This document shows positions 1 to 10,772 of a stretch of 39,310 bases of DNA, piece by piece. The stretch is taken from assembly GCA_015039465.1 (NCBI GenBank), contig MU130157.1, forward strand, positions 218,494 to 257,803, written 5' to 3'. Source of the stretch: Phlegmacium glaucopus (Eukaryota > Basidiomycota > Agaricomycetes > Agaricales > Cortinariaceae). Position 1 is the stretch's first letter. Each line of letters starts with the position of its first letter. Under the pieces are notes generated by a model. It did no database searches. It was given only the letters and a program-made list of their open reading frames with translations, and was not told the DNA's origin. The position numbers and the translations under genes were made by a program.

Positions 1-2574
1 CTGCTGTCTCCTTTGCCTTTTGTTCACGCTTCTCCTTTCGTGCTGTCTTCTCTGCCTGACGCCTATCACGGTGTTCAACAATTTCCTTTCGTCTTTGTTT
101 CTCATCTCCTTTCTCCCTTCCAAGTTTGTGCAGATGTTGGTAGTCCACTGCCTCAGTGAATTTTGCAGCCATAAATGCTTGAGTGTTGTTGCGGAAAAAC
201 ATTGCTAATGCATTGTGATTGAGCAATGTGAGCTGAGGTTGGTACCGCATAAGATGCCTAAATGATTCAAGAGCACCTTCATTCACATCATTGGTGGCAG
301 GCATCCATGCAAGCTCTTTCTCCTCAGCTGTAGCCTCATCAATAAGACCACCAGGGGCAAACTCAGAGGTGAAGCGTTCCCATGTTTCAGCAGCACCTTT
401 AAAAAATACAAGAAGTAGATCTTGAAGATGTGGAAGGGTAGGTGAAAGTTCATGAATCTTCTTGACAACAGCAGGATTTTGCCACTCTTCTCCATCTAGT
501 GTTGCAGATGAGCATGATACATCATTGCCAAGAAGAATATCTGGATTACTGATAATCTTCTGCATATGTTCATAAATATGATGATGAAGAGGGCCAAGAT
601 CAAGCATATTCTGATCTGTGTCATGAGATGTACAAATTGCCTTCATATATGGATATGAGATAGCCTCTGCATAGATTGCAAGGACAGCAAGCTCAGTTTT
701 TGTAGAATCACATTGAAGGGCATTCATAAGATTCTGTTCCATGTGGTTGAGTTGGGAGTTTGTTTTATTGATGCGGAGGTTATGGAGAAAGTCAATGAAC
801 TGTTGGGAATAAAGAATAAGAGCACCTGCTGCATCACAGTAGGATTGGAAATGATTATTGGAAGTGTCAGGAAATGTGAATGGTGTCCCAACATGTTCCC
901 ACCACCAATAATGGAAGATGTCATGGTGTCCCTTCTTATCATCCTTGTGATTGAAAATTGCACCTGCAATTTCAGCCATCTTGATTGCACCATGTGTTGA
1001 CTGATTAAAAGCTCGCTCTTGTGCTGATGTTGGTATGTCACCTTGCTCAATTGCTGCAATTCGTTCTTGAACAACTGGATTATTGTCATGGTTGGCAAGA
1101 AGAACAGGGCCTTCCAATCCATTTTCCTTCCACCAGCCCATAATTGCAAGATACCCACCTCGGACAGTATTAAGGTCCTTATGGCACTCTCTGCCTTTGC
1201 ACCATCAGACAGTGCATCCCACTTCCGCTGGCTACCTACACTTTTGATCATTTCTGCCTCTGCCCTCTTGAACATTGCATCAATATCCTGCAAGGACATC
1301 TCCAACATTGCTTCCTCTCCAAGAGACTGATCAACTGCCCATGCTTTTAATTCTTCTAAAAGTCGGGCATCTTTCTTCTCCTTTGCACAATGATCACTGT
1401 GAATCCCCATGAGTTTGATCAAAAGATCAACAAACTTGAGAAGGCTGCCCTGGCGCTTCCCAAATGGACTCTCATTATAGAGATCAATTACATCCTTCAA
1501 AATTTTATCCCAGTTCTTCATTGCCTCTTCACTGGAGCCATCACATGTTGATTGGATTCCAAAGAAGCAAGTTACACGCTTCAAAGTATCAGAATCAGAT
1601 GATGTATAGTCTTCAACAAGGAGATTAACATGTTGTGAAGTGTAGTTGATGCTTCGATGGCTAGTACCATCAGCACTGAATGTCATGCTCTTTGTATTTT
1701 TCATCTCATAACCAAGCTGAATTTTGGCAGCAAAATAACCTTCACGAAGGATACGAGCAATAGATGGACAGCTGATAGTGCCAACAGTCTCAATTCCAGC
1801 AGAGTGAAGAACTGCAAAAATGACTTGATTGATATATTTACGGGAGCAACCAGCTTTGACCAGAAGACGAACTACATTCCGAGTTTCCTCAGTGAAGACT
1901 CCCTTGTCCATCAAGTGGTGAACAGACTTTTCCTTTAGGAGTTTTGCTCTAACTGAGGCAATTGCATGTTCCTTGCCAGATTTTATTGAAGCAGAGTGCT
2001 TTCGAAGTGCAGTGATCTTCTTCTGCAAAGCCTTGCAATTGGATTGTGACTTTTCCAACTTTGACCATGTCTTGTGGAGTTGTGAGGACCACTGTGTCAT
2101 TGAATCAGATAATTCACCTTGGAGGTCCTCATTAGCCCCCATAAGTAAGGCAATAGCCTTTTCTGCATCCTTAGAATCCTTCAAAAGATGAGCAGAATCA
2201 TTTGTCTCAGCATTTTTAAGGATGGCAATCTGCTCTGTCAGCTGTGCAACTTTGTCTTGTCCACATTTTGTGGTCTGACGCTGCATACAGAGCTTATAAT
2301 ATGTATCTTTGTGCTTTGACTCCCACATAGAGAGATCAGCTGCAAGCTGAGAGCACTTCTTATTGGACTTATCAAGCTCAACTTGCAATTGTTTGCACTC
2401 AGAGCTTTTCTGGATAACCTCAAGCTCAAGCTCAGTAATACACAATTTTACAGACTGCAAGGAGCTCCAGAGATCATCCAGAGCAGATTCAGAAGATACT
2501 TGGGCTTGCTTTTCAGCCTTAATTGCTCTGCCCTTTGCTAAATTCTCAGTTAGTGTTGCTCTATTTGGAGGCAT
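1..2574 (-). pseudogene. Repetitive coiled-coil, transposase-like protein, frameshifted and 3'-partial
   Basis: Reads from ATG at 2574 (begins MPPNRATLTENLAKGRAIKA). Residues about 40-220 are heptad-rich and charged (predicted coiled coil). A globular part follows with FSADGTSHRSINY (D302, near 1670) and GIHSDHCAKEKKDARLL. The frame breaks near 1195-1199: upstream it reads WDALSDGAK, and in another frame the protein continues as GRECHKDLNTVRGGYLAIMG, then GWWKENGLEGPVLLANHDNN. A single lost base explains this. The recovered frame stays open to base 1 and ends in a Lys/Arg/Glu-rich tail; NDVNEGALESFRHLMRYQ lies at about 245-295. I recognise the style of a highly repeated basidiomycete family but not a named one. 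The conserved acidic residues (DGTSH, CHKDLN, NEGALESF) could form an RNase-H-like D-D-E set, which is inference. The lack of other stops makes it one of the better preserved old genes here. The gene continues beyond the left edge. Confidence 0.6.
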
Positions 2575-3599
2575 GCTAAGAGATTTGGGGATGGGCCTGA
2601 TTGGTTTAAAAGTTGTTAGATAGATCTATCAGCTTATAAAGAATTTATACTTAATAGTTATGCACTATTTCTAATTAAACAAAATAAACAACCTGAAATA
2701 TGGAGCTTTTATTGTTTTATTTAGTTAGCTATTCTTAAAAGAGTTTATTTAACTCATACCTGGTTGTTTTAGCAGTTTCTTAGCAAAAACTATGTAGAAA
2801 TGGTGAAATATAGGGTGTTATGAGCTCCGTAGTGGAGGTGTAGGTGTAAGAATGTGCATGCAGCAGCTGGGCTCGTTTTGGCATGAGATCAGTGGCTGTG
2901 CCTGCCAAGTATGGGTGCTAAACAGTGCTCAGGCTATAACTTTGCAACAAGAGCACTTTGGGACTAGTTTTTCAGACCAAAATTGATTTAAATTTTCCTG
3001 GCAAGAGGGCTATAAGAGTAGAATTTTTATTTTTTGTCATATAAGTACATAAACTGCATGTTTTACACACCTATCTTGTGATAGGGGGCATATTTTAAAA
3101 ATCCGCTCTTATAGCTCGATTTATATTAAAATTCTAAGCAGAAAGCATCCAAAAATGAAGCCAATACATGGAGTCCTTCATAAGATATGGCCCAAACACT
3201 TTGGAGGCTCATATTTGGCTGGTGTTTGCATGTGACTGCACATTTTCTGGACAAATATTGCACAATTAAAAAAATGGCTCTTATAGGGCGATGGAAAATG
3301 ATATTATTGAGGTATACAGTAGAATATTCAACAGTTCACTGTTGTAGCAAGTAGAAACTCAATGTCTCACAAAATGGGCAGTGTCACATCATGTCACATA
3401 GTCTAGAACATTTGGACTTTAAAAGTGTATTGTTGTTTTATTCAAGAGTATACTGGTTATACTTTCAAGGAAACCCCAACTTGCACAAAAACAGAGTTTG
3501 TTGGTCATTAAAAGTTATTGGTTTCTGGATTTGTTGTAGACAAATTCCTAAAAACGGTAATCCTTTGATTACCAAACAAAGCAAATTCAACCATATCAC
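2575..3599. other. AT-rich stretch without a recognisable gene
   Basis: Upstream side of the preceding minus-strand gene. I see no coding pattern. A short inverted pair, GCTATAAGAG near 3010 and CTCTTATAGC near 3106, and a third CTCTTATAGGGC near 3282 are the only structures noticed. They may belong to an old transposon end or promoter, but no target duplication was found. Confidence 0.35.
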
Positions 3600-4130
3600 C
3601 GGGACCGCAACCGGTCCACTAAGCTTCTAGAAGGTCAAAAGACCGGACTGGACCGATTGGGACCGGTCCACATCAGTTTTTTGCAGTCCTGGACCAGTCC
3701 TGGTCCAAGACTGTCCAGGACCGGACTTTTGACAAATACCGGTCATATTTTCATATATAACATCAAACAAATATGTAGATGTGATCTATACCTTTAGAAT
3801 AAGCCCAAGAACGTTAAATTCCATTGGGAATTGACAATTTTATGGTGATATTATTTGTTTCCTACTATTTTGTGTATATTTTTACTGTTTTATTCTTTTC
3901 TCAGTGAATATTTGACCAATAAATACGGTCTTTATCTTGTTTTAAAGGGAAAAATAGGGGCTACAAAACTACCAGTTCAGACTGGTCCTAGGACCGAAGA
4001 CCAGTCTTTTGAGATTGGTCTTTTTCCAGTCTTTGCTTCTCAAAAACCAAAAAACTGGACTGCTGGTCCGGTCTTTTGCAGTCTGGTCTGGTCTTTTTGC
4101 AGTCTTTTTTTAGTCCTGCAACTGGACTTC
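3600..4130. repeat. GGACCGGTC-rich degenerate repeat element
   Basis: Two clusters of short palindromic words, GGACCGGTCC and variants (3601-3740) and GACTGGTCC/CCGGTCTTTTGCAGTC (3975-4120), flank an AT-rich core of about 240 bases. The arrangement, arrays of a GGTCC-type word at both ends with an AT-rich middle, resembles the GTCCGG-array elements further right (10773, 16612, 27747). However, I could not find the CCCCCAC terminus or a clear terminal inverted repeat here. It could be a decayed relative or an independent repeat. Confidence 0.45.
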
Positions 4131-4149
4131 CAAACACTAATTTCTTCAA

Positions 4150-5672
4150 CTGATTTCTCCTCAAATTCATCTTCACTCATGATGCAGAGACACAAGTTTT
4201 CTATATCTGAGATATGGGGGGGCAAACCATTTACAAACCCAGCCTTGGTCAACCTTTCCAAGCTTTTCAAGACATCCAGATCCTCTTTGATCTGCATTAA
4301 ATTAATTGTGAGAAATAAGGATGCAGAAGGCATACGACATACATAAAGAGCTGGTGTGAATTCAAACATAGCCCCTCCAGGACTGTAACTCTTGACTGTT
4401 TCACCCATGTGCTTCTATAGAAAGGTCATATTGAGGTATGAAAGTGGATAAAGAACTCCAGACCTCTGGCGCATCCTCCACATCAAGAGTGACTGGTTGC
4501 TGTGCCTGGGTTTGTGGTTAAACATGGGGTGGATAAAAGGAAGGACTTTTGGACTTACAAATAGATTATCAACATCAACCGACTGCTCAAAGCTTGCAGG
4601 CTGAGATAATATTGCTTTGGCCCTTTTGGTCCTCTTCCCTGGTTTTCAATGGGTTTGTGTGGGCTTCTTTCGTTTACCTAGGATTTTTTTTTGTTTTGAG
4701 GCTTGGAATGGTGTTCCTGGATCTCCAGTTCACCATCCAATGACTCAGCGTCTTGCTTGTTATTGATCCCATCTGCACCATTGTTTCCTCAATTATCTCC
4801 TTCCATATTCATGTCATCATACTCCTCAGGCTTATTGTCCACTATCATACTTACATCAGGCTTATCAACCACCCATGTCCTGCTCCATGCTTAAGCTATC
4901 CCAGAACCAACTACCACCTGGCCCTTGTCCAAAACAACTTGTTCCTCTACTGAGTCAACTCCATCACCTGAACCTCCTAAGTTCAGGAAAGGGATACCAT
5001 TGTTGTCATTCTCTATAAATATATGCTGCCCATCACCATCAATAACCACCTGTGGTCCTGGAATCTCCATTTCAATGGCATTGTCCAGATTTGAAATAGG
5101 TACTTCTGTCATTTGATTTGTCACAGTTGGGAGTAAGGGTAGAGTACATTGGTTTAGAGTAGGTAGGGGAGGAGTAGGTTACTTTAGAGTAGGTAGGGGA
5201 GGAGTAGGTTGGCATGGAGTAGGTGGGGGAAGAGTAGGCAGAGGAGGAGTAGGTAGGAAAGGAGTAGGTAGGAAGGAGTAGATAGGGGAGGAGTAGATAG
5301 GGGAGGAGTAGGTGGGGGTGTCTGATGTGGTTTGATAAGAAAGGCTGGATTGATGGGCCATGTGGGGTATATCAAACTCATCAAGTCAATGACCATCTGA
5401 TTATTAAGAAATGCCAAAGAAGGAACAGGCATTGCTGATGACACTTGAGGACTCTCATAGTCTAATTGGAGATATAGAAAAAAATAATCTTCCTGGTTTG
5501 TCTCTTGTTCTGTTAACAGAGGCTGCCCAGTATAACTAACTATTTGGAACACACCATCTATCCTATACTCCCAGGCAGCTGTCCCTACAATGCTGTTAGG
5601 TGCCATATTACCAAGGTGCAATTCAATGTTGAGTGCTGTTTTCAATCCAGCAATTCCTTGACAATACACCAC
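4150..5672 (-). pseudogene. Degenerate minus-strand coding remnant, unknown family
   Basis: Several minus-strand pieces have protein-like composition. At 5672-5330 it reads KTALNIELHLGNMAPNSIVG through TAAWEYRIDGVFQIVSYTG to a proline-rich stretch encoded by the minisatellite at 5130-5325. At 5124-4891 there is an acidic segment (VVIDGDGQHIFIENDNNGI), followed after a stop by VVDKPDVSMIVDNKPEEYDD and further stops. At 4408-4165 there is a coherent segment GGAMFEFTPALYVCRMPSAS to SDIENLCLCIMSEDEFEE. Frames change between the pieces and stops intervene, so this is either an intron-rich dead gene or two fragments. I do not recognise the family and assign no function. The GGACCGGTC repeat abuts its 3' side. 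Confidence 0.3.
5130..5325. repeat. GGAGTAGGTAGG minisatellite
   Basis: Irregular tandem copies of a GGAGTAGGTAGG(G/A)-type unit. Read on the minus strand it gives a proline/threonine-rich tract (PPTPPLSTPPLSTP style), so it may once have been a low-complexity linker of the surrounding coding remnant. Confidence 0.8.
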
Positions 5673-6432
5673 ACACCATCATTCCTTAACCCCTGGCTTT
5701 CCAGAACTATATTCAGAAAAATACACCACAAAGAGGAAAGGTACATGATGTTGGATATCCTGAAAGATATTTCTGAAGCACACAAGTCTAAGTTAGAAAC
5801 TAATGATTTCCACCTAGATGGTATTCCTTTCTTTTTTTTCATGTCTCCCAACTCAGGGTTGTTCTCTAGATTGGAAGGTAGTCATTGGCAATAGATACCA
5901 CCAGGAAGACCTGGCAAATATAATAAGGACTATATATAACGAGCAACACATTTCAAAGCATGGTAAAATCCAATACTCATAGAGGTTACCAATATTCCAT
6001 ACTGTCCAACGGGATGACACCAACACCAAAACTTTATCTACACTGAGCAGGGAACACATTTCAGATCTTTGCCTTCTGTTCCAGCATAAAACCACTGAGG
6101 TGCCACAGAAATAGGAAAGTGTTCAGGCATTGTTGAGGTCACATACCTGGACAGTTGCTAAAATCCCCTTCATGGAGTCTGACGTCAATATTCTATTGGA
6201 TGGAGATTGGCTTAATGACAACATCATCGATGCATACTTGTAATTATGTGCATATTTGTGCCCAGATATCAAATCTCTCCCCACCCACTGGTTTCAAATC
6301 TTGAAAACTCATGGGGAAGAAGCATCAACCAAGTTAGCACCATGAGTGAGCCTATCATTCTATACTTATTCTCAGACAGCTTATTTGCAACCCAAAGATT
6401 TTAAAGCATGTACCTAATGTGCTTATTGCTAT

Positions 6433-7960
6433 TGGGGATGGCCACCTCCTGTTATGGCCGCGGGAGCGTCACGTCACGTCACACAGCCAAAAGCGTGACA
6501 AACATGAATCTTTTGTTGCTCACTCAGTTTTGCATGCTTTACCTTGATTCTTTTTAGTGTAAAAAAGTGTTAAAATATATTAGAAGCTTTAAAATCATAA
6601 TTTATTGTCCAAATAACTAAGTTAAAGTGACATAAACTACCTAATCATCATCCCATGACTCCCATATCCTCATTTCCTTCTTCTGAGAAGTCAAATTCCT
6701 CCCCAGACTCTGAAATATCTTCTGTCCCTTTAAGTTGGGGGGTGACCAATACTTGAGTTATGTGGCTCCATGTCATACTGGCATCACATAGGTGTCACAT
6801 ATGAAATGTTGAGACATGGCCTTTCATTCCTCACACAACATTTAATAGGATGTTTTTAAGTTGAAAATGGTACATAAAGAGTAGTTTGAATCAGAAACTG
6901 CAAGTTGAATACAACCAATATATCTCTTTGTGGCCATAATGATGATTCCCCTGCTAAATCTGAGTGCTGAGATGTCTACCCTTTATAACTCTCCAGCACC
7001 TCATATCTGAGACTTGTTTTGCTGGAATAAATTATTCTAAATGTTATTATGAACATTTCTATCAGGTTAGAAATTTTATATTTGTCCATTGAGGTCATTA
7101 TTTCAAGGTATATGCATCATTATCTTATGCTTACAGTGTGAAATTAAAAATTCTGAGCTGATAGGCACATTAAGAATCAAAAAATACATATATTATGTCA
7201 CCAAAACTAGTTGCAAAAGTGCATTGGTGAAATGTTATAAGAGCCACTACTTTTTCTGGTGGGCACAGCCACCCCAAAAATGAACATGGCTGTATCAGTG
7301 TATGCAACACATAGCACCTTTGCTTCATGGCTTAATCTCCTTTCCTCTCAAACCACCATATATTTGAGCCAAAACTCCATCTCCACATCCATTATCCACT
7401 TCTTTATTGAATAAATACTTCTGTGCCCACCTAAAATAGGCAGAAAAAGTAGTGGCTCTTATAACATTTCACCAATGCACTTTTGCAACTAGTTTTGGTG
7501 ACATAATATATGTATTTTTTGATTCTTAACATGCCTATCAGCTCAGAATTTTTAATTTCACACTGTAAGCATAAGATAATGATGCATATACCTTGAAATA
7601 ATGACCTCAATGGACAAATATAAAATTTCTAACCTGATAGAAATGTTCATAATAACATTTAGAATAATTTATTCCAGCAAAACAAGTCTCAGATCTGAGG
7701 TGCTGGAGAGTTATAAAGGGTAGACATCTCAGCACTCAGATTTAGCAGGGGAATCATCATTATGGCCACAAAGAGATATATTGGTTGTATTCAACTTGGA
7801 GTTTCTGATTCAAACTACTCTTTATGTACCATTTTCAACTTAAAAACATCCTATTAAATGTTGTGTGAGGAATGAGAGCCATGTCTCAATATTTCATGTG
7901 TGACACCTACGTGACACCTGTGTGACATGATGTCACGTAACTCGGGCACTGGTCACCCCC
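6433..7960. mobile_element. Foldback-type DNA element with 8-bp target duplication
   Basis: The 8-bp ATTGCTAT occurs at 6425-6432 and 7961-7968, directly bracketing this element. The ends are weakly inverted (GGGGATGGCCA at the left; GGGGGTGACCA on the opposite strand at the right). Most of its length is a giant inverted repeat. It sits inside the Ulp1-like gene, and removing it with one target copy joins codons in frame. No transposase is encoded, so it is non-autonomous. An 8-bp duplication fits hAT-like or several other DNA superfamilies; the GGGG termini do not decide which. Confidence 0.75.
6738..7960. repeat. Long inverted repeat, arms of about 530-540 bases
   Basis: Left arm 6738-7268 and right arm 7421-7960 are near-identical reverse complements, separated by a loop of about 150 bases. 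For example TAAGAGCCACTACTTTTTCT near 7238 matches AGAAAAAGTAGTGGCTCTTA near 7442. The arms differ by scattered, mostly transition-type changes and one gap of about 12 bases near the loop. A transcript would form a very long RNA hairpin. Confidence 0.9.
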
Positions 7961-7989
7961 ATTGCTATGAATGCCTTTGCTAGTGTGAC

Positions 7990-8307
7990 TGTTAGGGGAT
8001 ACTCATTGTATCTGCCTCTAGGTATGCTTAGCTTTGTATTTACTTTCACTTCACTCCACAATTGTATCACATGCCACATCCCCCTTCCTACCCCTTGTGG
8101 ACATCCCCTTATTGTTGTTGTAGTTGACCCTTTGCCGATGACATCGTGAGATGTCAGTTTCTATTCTTGTTCTATCACACACCCTACCTCAGTCTATTAT
8201 GTACTAGCCATATATAGTCATATTAGCTCCCACACATTGTAGTATATAGGTCTTCGATAACCACCTTAGAATTCAACTTGATTCCCAGGTTCTACTCTCC
8301 TCTAACA
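7990..8307 (+). mobile_element. Solo LTR with 5-bp target duplication GTGAC
   Basis: Starts TGTTAGGGGATACTC and ends CTCTCCTCTAACA. GTGAC flanks it at 7985-7989 and 8308-8312. It is the same family as the solo LTR at 10092-10420, but lacks the left arm of the hairpin that the other copy has near its 3' end. It lies in the Ulp1-like pseudogene, 22 bases from the foldback element's target copy, so this gene took two independent hits. Confidence 0.9.
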
Positions 8308-9147
8308 GTGACCACAGTCATAAATTTTCCCAAAAATCATTGGATTGCTCTTTGATTCAATCTAAAAACACAGACCTTAGAAGTATTTGACAGTCTGGCC
8401 CTGCCAAAAATTTCAACTCATAAAAAGAAATTGGAAGAGGTATGTTGTGCATGGTCCATGGGTTGAAAACAATCTTATCATTCATGAACAGCAGATATTA
8501 AGACCCCTTAGGCTTTATAACTGGAAGGTTCAACAAGGGCAAAACATTTTGCAGCAGAAAGGTTGTTCAGACTGTGGAGTGTATGCCTATCAATTCATGA
8601 AGCACTGTACATTGGACATTCCTTTCTTTCAATCCTTTTCTAAGCATCAATCAAGATGGATTAGGAGAATGATGGCAGTCAAAATTGCAGATAGCCAGAT
8701 CTGTGTGCTCTGGGATCAATGCATTTGATATATACAGTAGTTCATCCTTTCTATTTTATTATACCCAATCCCATGATAGATGCATGTCCTCACATATCCT
8801 GCCTGTCTCCACCCAATGTGCTAAATTTCCCTTTGTTTGTAAATAATCTGCAGAACATATGTGTTCAGGTGTTCCAAGTAGATTGAACATATGATTAGCA
8901 AAGTCCTGGCAATCTGCCTGCAGAACCTAATAAAACATCTTGACCTGGCTGGCAGGTGGTTCTTCGACATCCAAGTAATACACTCCTTGAGATATCCTTG
9001 ATGAGACAGACTGAGCCAGAGCATCAGGAAAAATGACTTCAGCCCTAGGCTGTCCTGAAATGTCCTGGGGTGCCCCAGGCAGCTCAGGGCGCTCAGGTCA
9101 AGAGGTTGCCCTGGGGTGCAAGTTACCCATGTATGAAAAATCTTAGG

Positions 9148-9296
9148 CTGTCCTGGGGCAACCTGAGGCAACCTGAGAGCGTCCTGAGGCAACCTGAGAG
9201 CGTCCTGAGGCAACCTGAGAGCGTCCTGAGGCAACCTGAGGCAACCTGAGAGCGTCCTGAGGCAACCTGAGGCAACCTGAGAGCAACCTGAGGCAG
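9148..9296. repeat. Tandem array, unit CAACCTGAGAGCGTCCTGAGG
   Basis: About seven irregular copies of a unit of around 21 bases, built from GTCCTGAGG and CAACCTGAG words. It lies just inside the left end of element N and is matched by GTCCTGGGG repeats near its right end. Confidence 0.9.
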
Positions 9297-9931
9297 CCTT
9301 AGTCCCTTTGGATCTGATGCTAGAAAACATATATAAACCAGATATTTGAGAGGTCTCACACAACAGAATAATAATAATAATAAAATTATATTCAATTATT
9401 CTAAACATCATATATACAAGTAATAAAATAATAATAAAATAGTGATACATAAATATACTAGTATAATGAAGTAGGGAATAAGAAAACAAAATTGTGGGTG
9501 GTTTATATATCTTTTGGATGGCGCACAGACCATTGGTCACATGATCACAGATAAGCATGATTTCAAGCATATGGTGCTGGGTCAGGGTAGATTACATAAA
9601 TTCCAAAAAAGGAAATTTTTTAAAGATGGTAGAGAATTGTATTAGGACCCTGAATATGTTTAAATTATATTAATAGCAGCTCTCCTTATTGAGAAAACTG
9701 CAAAATACTTTCCTGGACGCGGCGGTTAAAGATTTTCTAGCAAAATTCATAAATTCTAAGGGACTCCCAGGGCCTCCTGATGTGATTTAATCCAGATGGT
9801 CAATGCACCAGGATACACTAAAGGTGTCCTGAGAAAATGGGTGACACTCAAAACTTTATCTATGCTGTCCTAGGTTGTCCTGAGGTGTCCTTGGATAAGT
9901 GTGTAACACTCAAATTTTACCTGTGCTGCTC

Positions 9932-9984
9932 TAGGATGTCCTGGGGTGTCCTGGGGTGTCCTGGGGTGTCCTGGGATGTCCTGA
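9932..9984. repeat. Tandem array of the decamer TGTCCTGGGG
   Basis: Five near-perfect 10-base units just inside the right end of element N. The word family is the same as in the left array, so the two arrays look like equivalent subterminal blocks. Confidence 0.9.
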
Positions 9985-10048
9985 GTAGTGATGTGATACT
10001 AACAAATTACCCAAGGCTACCTAGGGCCAAAATCATTTTTCCTGATGA

Positions 10049-10614
10049 GGTTTTTAAGGATGTCCCAACAACTAACAAACTATCAGCTTGGTGTTAGGGG
10101 ACACTCATTGTGTCCGCCCCTAGTTACACTTAGCTACTCATACTTTCACTTTCACTCTACGATCATATCTCTCGCCACATTCCCCATCCTACCCTTTATG
10201 GACTCCCTCTTATTGTTGTAGTAGTTGACACTTTGCCGATGACATCGTGAGATGTCAGTTTCTATTCTCATACTTATCACACACACCCTACCTTCTATTA
10301 CGTCCTAGCCGTATATAGTCGTATTGGCTCACACGCCTGTAGTATATAGGTGTAAGGTGGTTATCTTCAATAACCACCTTAGAATTCAACTTGGTTCCCA
10401 GGTCCTTACATTCCCTAACACTTGGGAGCTATTGAGAACTTGCATCACTGAAATGTGCTCATTGTTTGGATGTGATTCTCCATATAGTATGATGGAAGGG
10501 CAAAGCAATCCACCCTTTGAGGCAGTTTGCTTTTCCTCCAACTTCCACTATTCAATCCAGGCTTTGCATCTTGGGCATATAGGTAATTCACCCACAGAGA
10601 GAACTAGAAAGTGA
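10049..10614 (+). pseudogene. Coding remnant split in frame by a solo LTR, unknown family
   Basis: Removing the solo LTR (10092-10420) and one CTTGG copy gives an uninterrupted reading: EVFKDVPTTNKLSAWELLRT, then CITEMCSLFGCDSPYSMMEG, continuing to NSPTERTRK and a stop at about 10612. The in-frame join at the target duplication argues that this was coding when the LTR landed. The 5' part is replaced by element N. I do not recognise the family. Confidence 0.35.
10092..10420 (+). mobile_element. Solo LTR with 5-bp target duplication CTTGG
   Basis: Begins TGTTAGGGGACACTC, ends TTCCCTAACA, and is flanked by CTTGG at 10087-10091 and 10421-10425. It has a TATA-like GTATATAGG and a perfect 11-bp-stem hairpin at 10354-10380 followed by TTGGTTCCC, the layout of an LTR promoter/R region. 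Same family as 7990-8307. Confidence 0.92.
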
Positions 10615-10772
10615 TGGTACACATGTTCAGTAAAACTGCACTAGGCACACTGCACTATTATGACTGATCCATGAAGCTGAATGCAATTGGTGTCTTCACC
10701 AGTTGTAGTCAATCCAGCTTTAATTTTGAGGTTGTCAATGTTTTAAGTATATACCCTTCCAAGGATCCATGT

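Larger units (their letters stand above)
6112..8728 (+). pseudogene. Ulp1/C48-like cysteine protease gene broken by two insertions
   Basis: Three blocks carry the hallmarks of the Ulp1 (SUMO-protease, peptidase C48) fold. Block 1 (about 6170-6345) has DGDWLNDNIIDAYL, then LCAYLCPDIKSLPTHWFQIL. Block 2 (8308-8440) has PKNHWIAL with the presumed catalytic His codon at 8338-8340, and LEVFDSL with the Asp at 8389-8391. Block 3 (to 8728) has LQQKGCSDCGVYAYQFM with the Gln and nucleophile Cys codon at 8573-8575. Blocks 1 and 2 are separated by a foldback element (6433-7960) and a solo LTR (7990-8307). Reading across one copy of each target duplication gives NVLIAMNAFASVTTVINFP in frame. Blocks 2 and 3 are in different frames; GTATGT at 8440 could be an intron donor. 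Stops at 6241 (TAA), near 6344 (TGA) and 8353 (TGA), plus a frame change near 6400, show it is dead. Ulp1-like domains are known passengers or components of DNA transposons, so it may be transposon-borne rather than a host SUMO protease. Confidence 0.7.
9022..10047. mobile_element. Terminal-inverted-repeat element N, copy 1
   Basis: Left end CATCAGGAAAAATGACTTCA.. and right end, on the opposite strand, CATCAGGAAAAATGATTTTG.., both followed by GCCCTAGG, form an inverted repeat of about 30 bases. Subterminal tandem arrays lie inside both ends (9148-9296 and 9932-9984), with an AT-rich core between. No transposase frame is visible, so it is non-autonomous. I could not define a convincing target duplication. 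An inverted partial copy lies at 11021-11262. Confidence 0.7.

Noticed and set aside
724..1195. Continuation of the 616-codon frame after the frameshift point
   Set aside because: The alternative frame is open much further (to base 1) and carries coherent motifs. The 616-codon end is an artefact of the lost base.
4549..4953. Plus-strand small frames in 4549-4953
   Set aside because: The minus strand gives more protein-like acidic sequence there; the plus frames look like shadows.
8821..9570. Minus-strand frame of about 250 codons over element N
   Set aside because: It runs through the tandem array and AT-rich core; composition is that of the repeat and no motif is visible.
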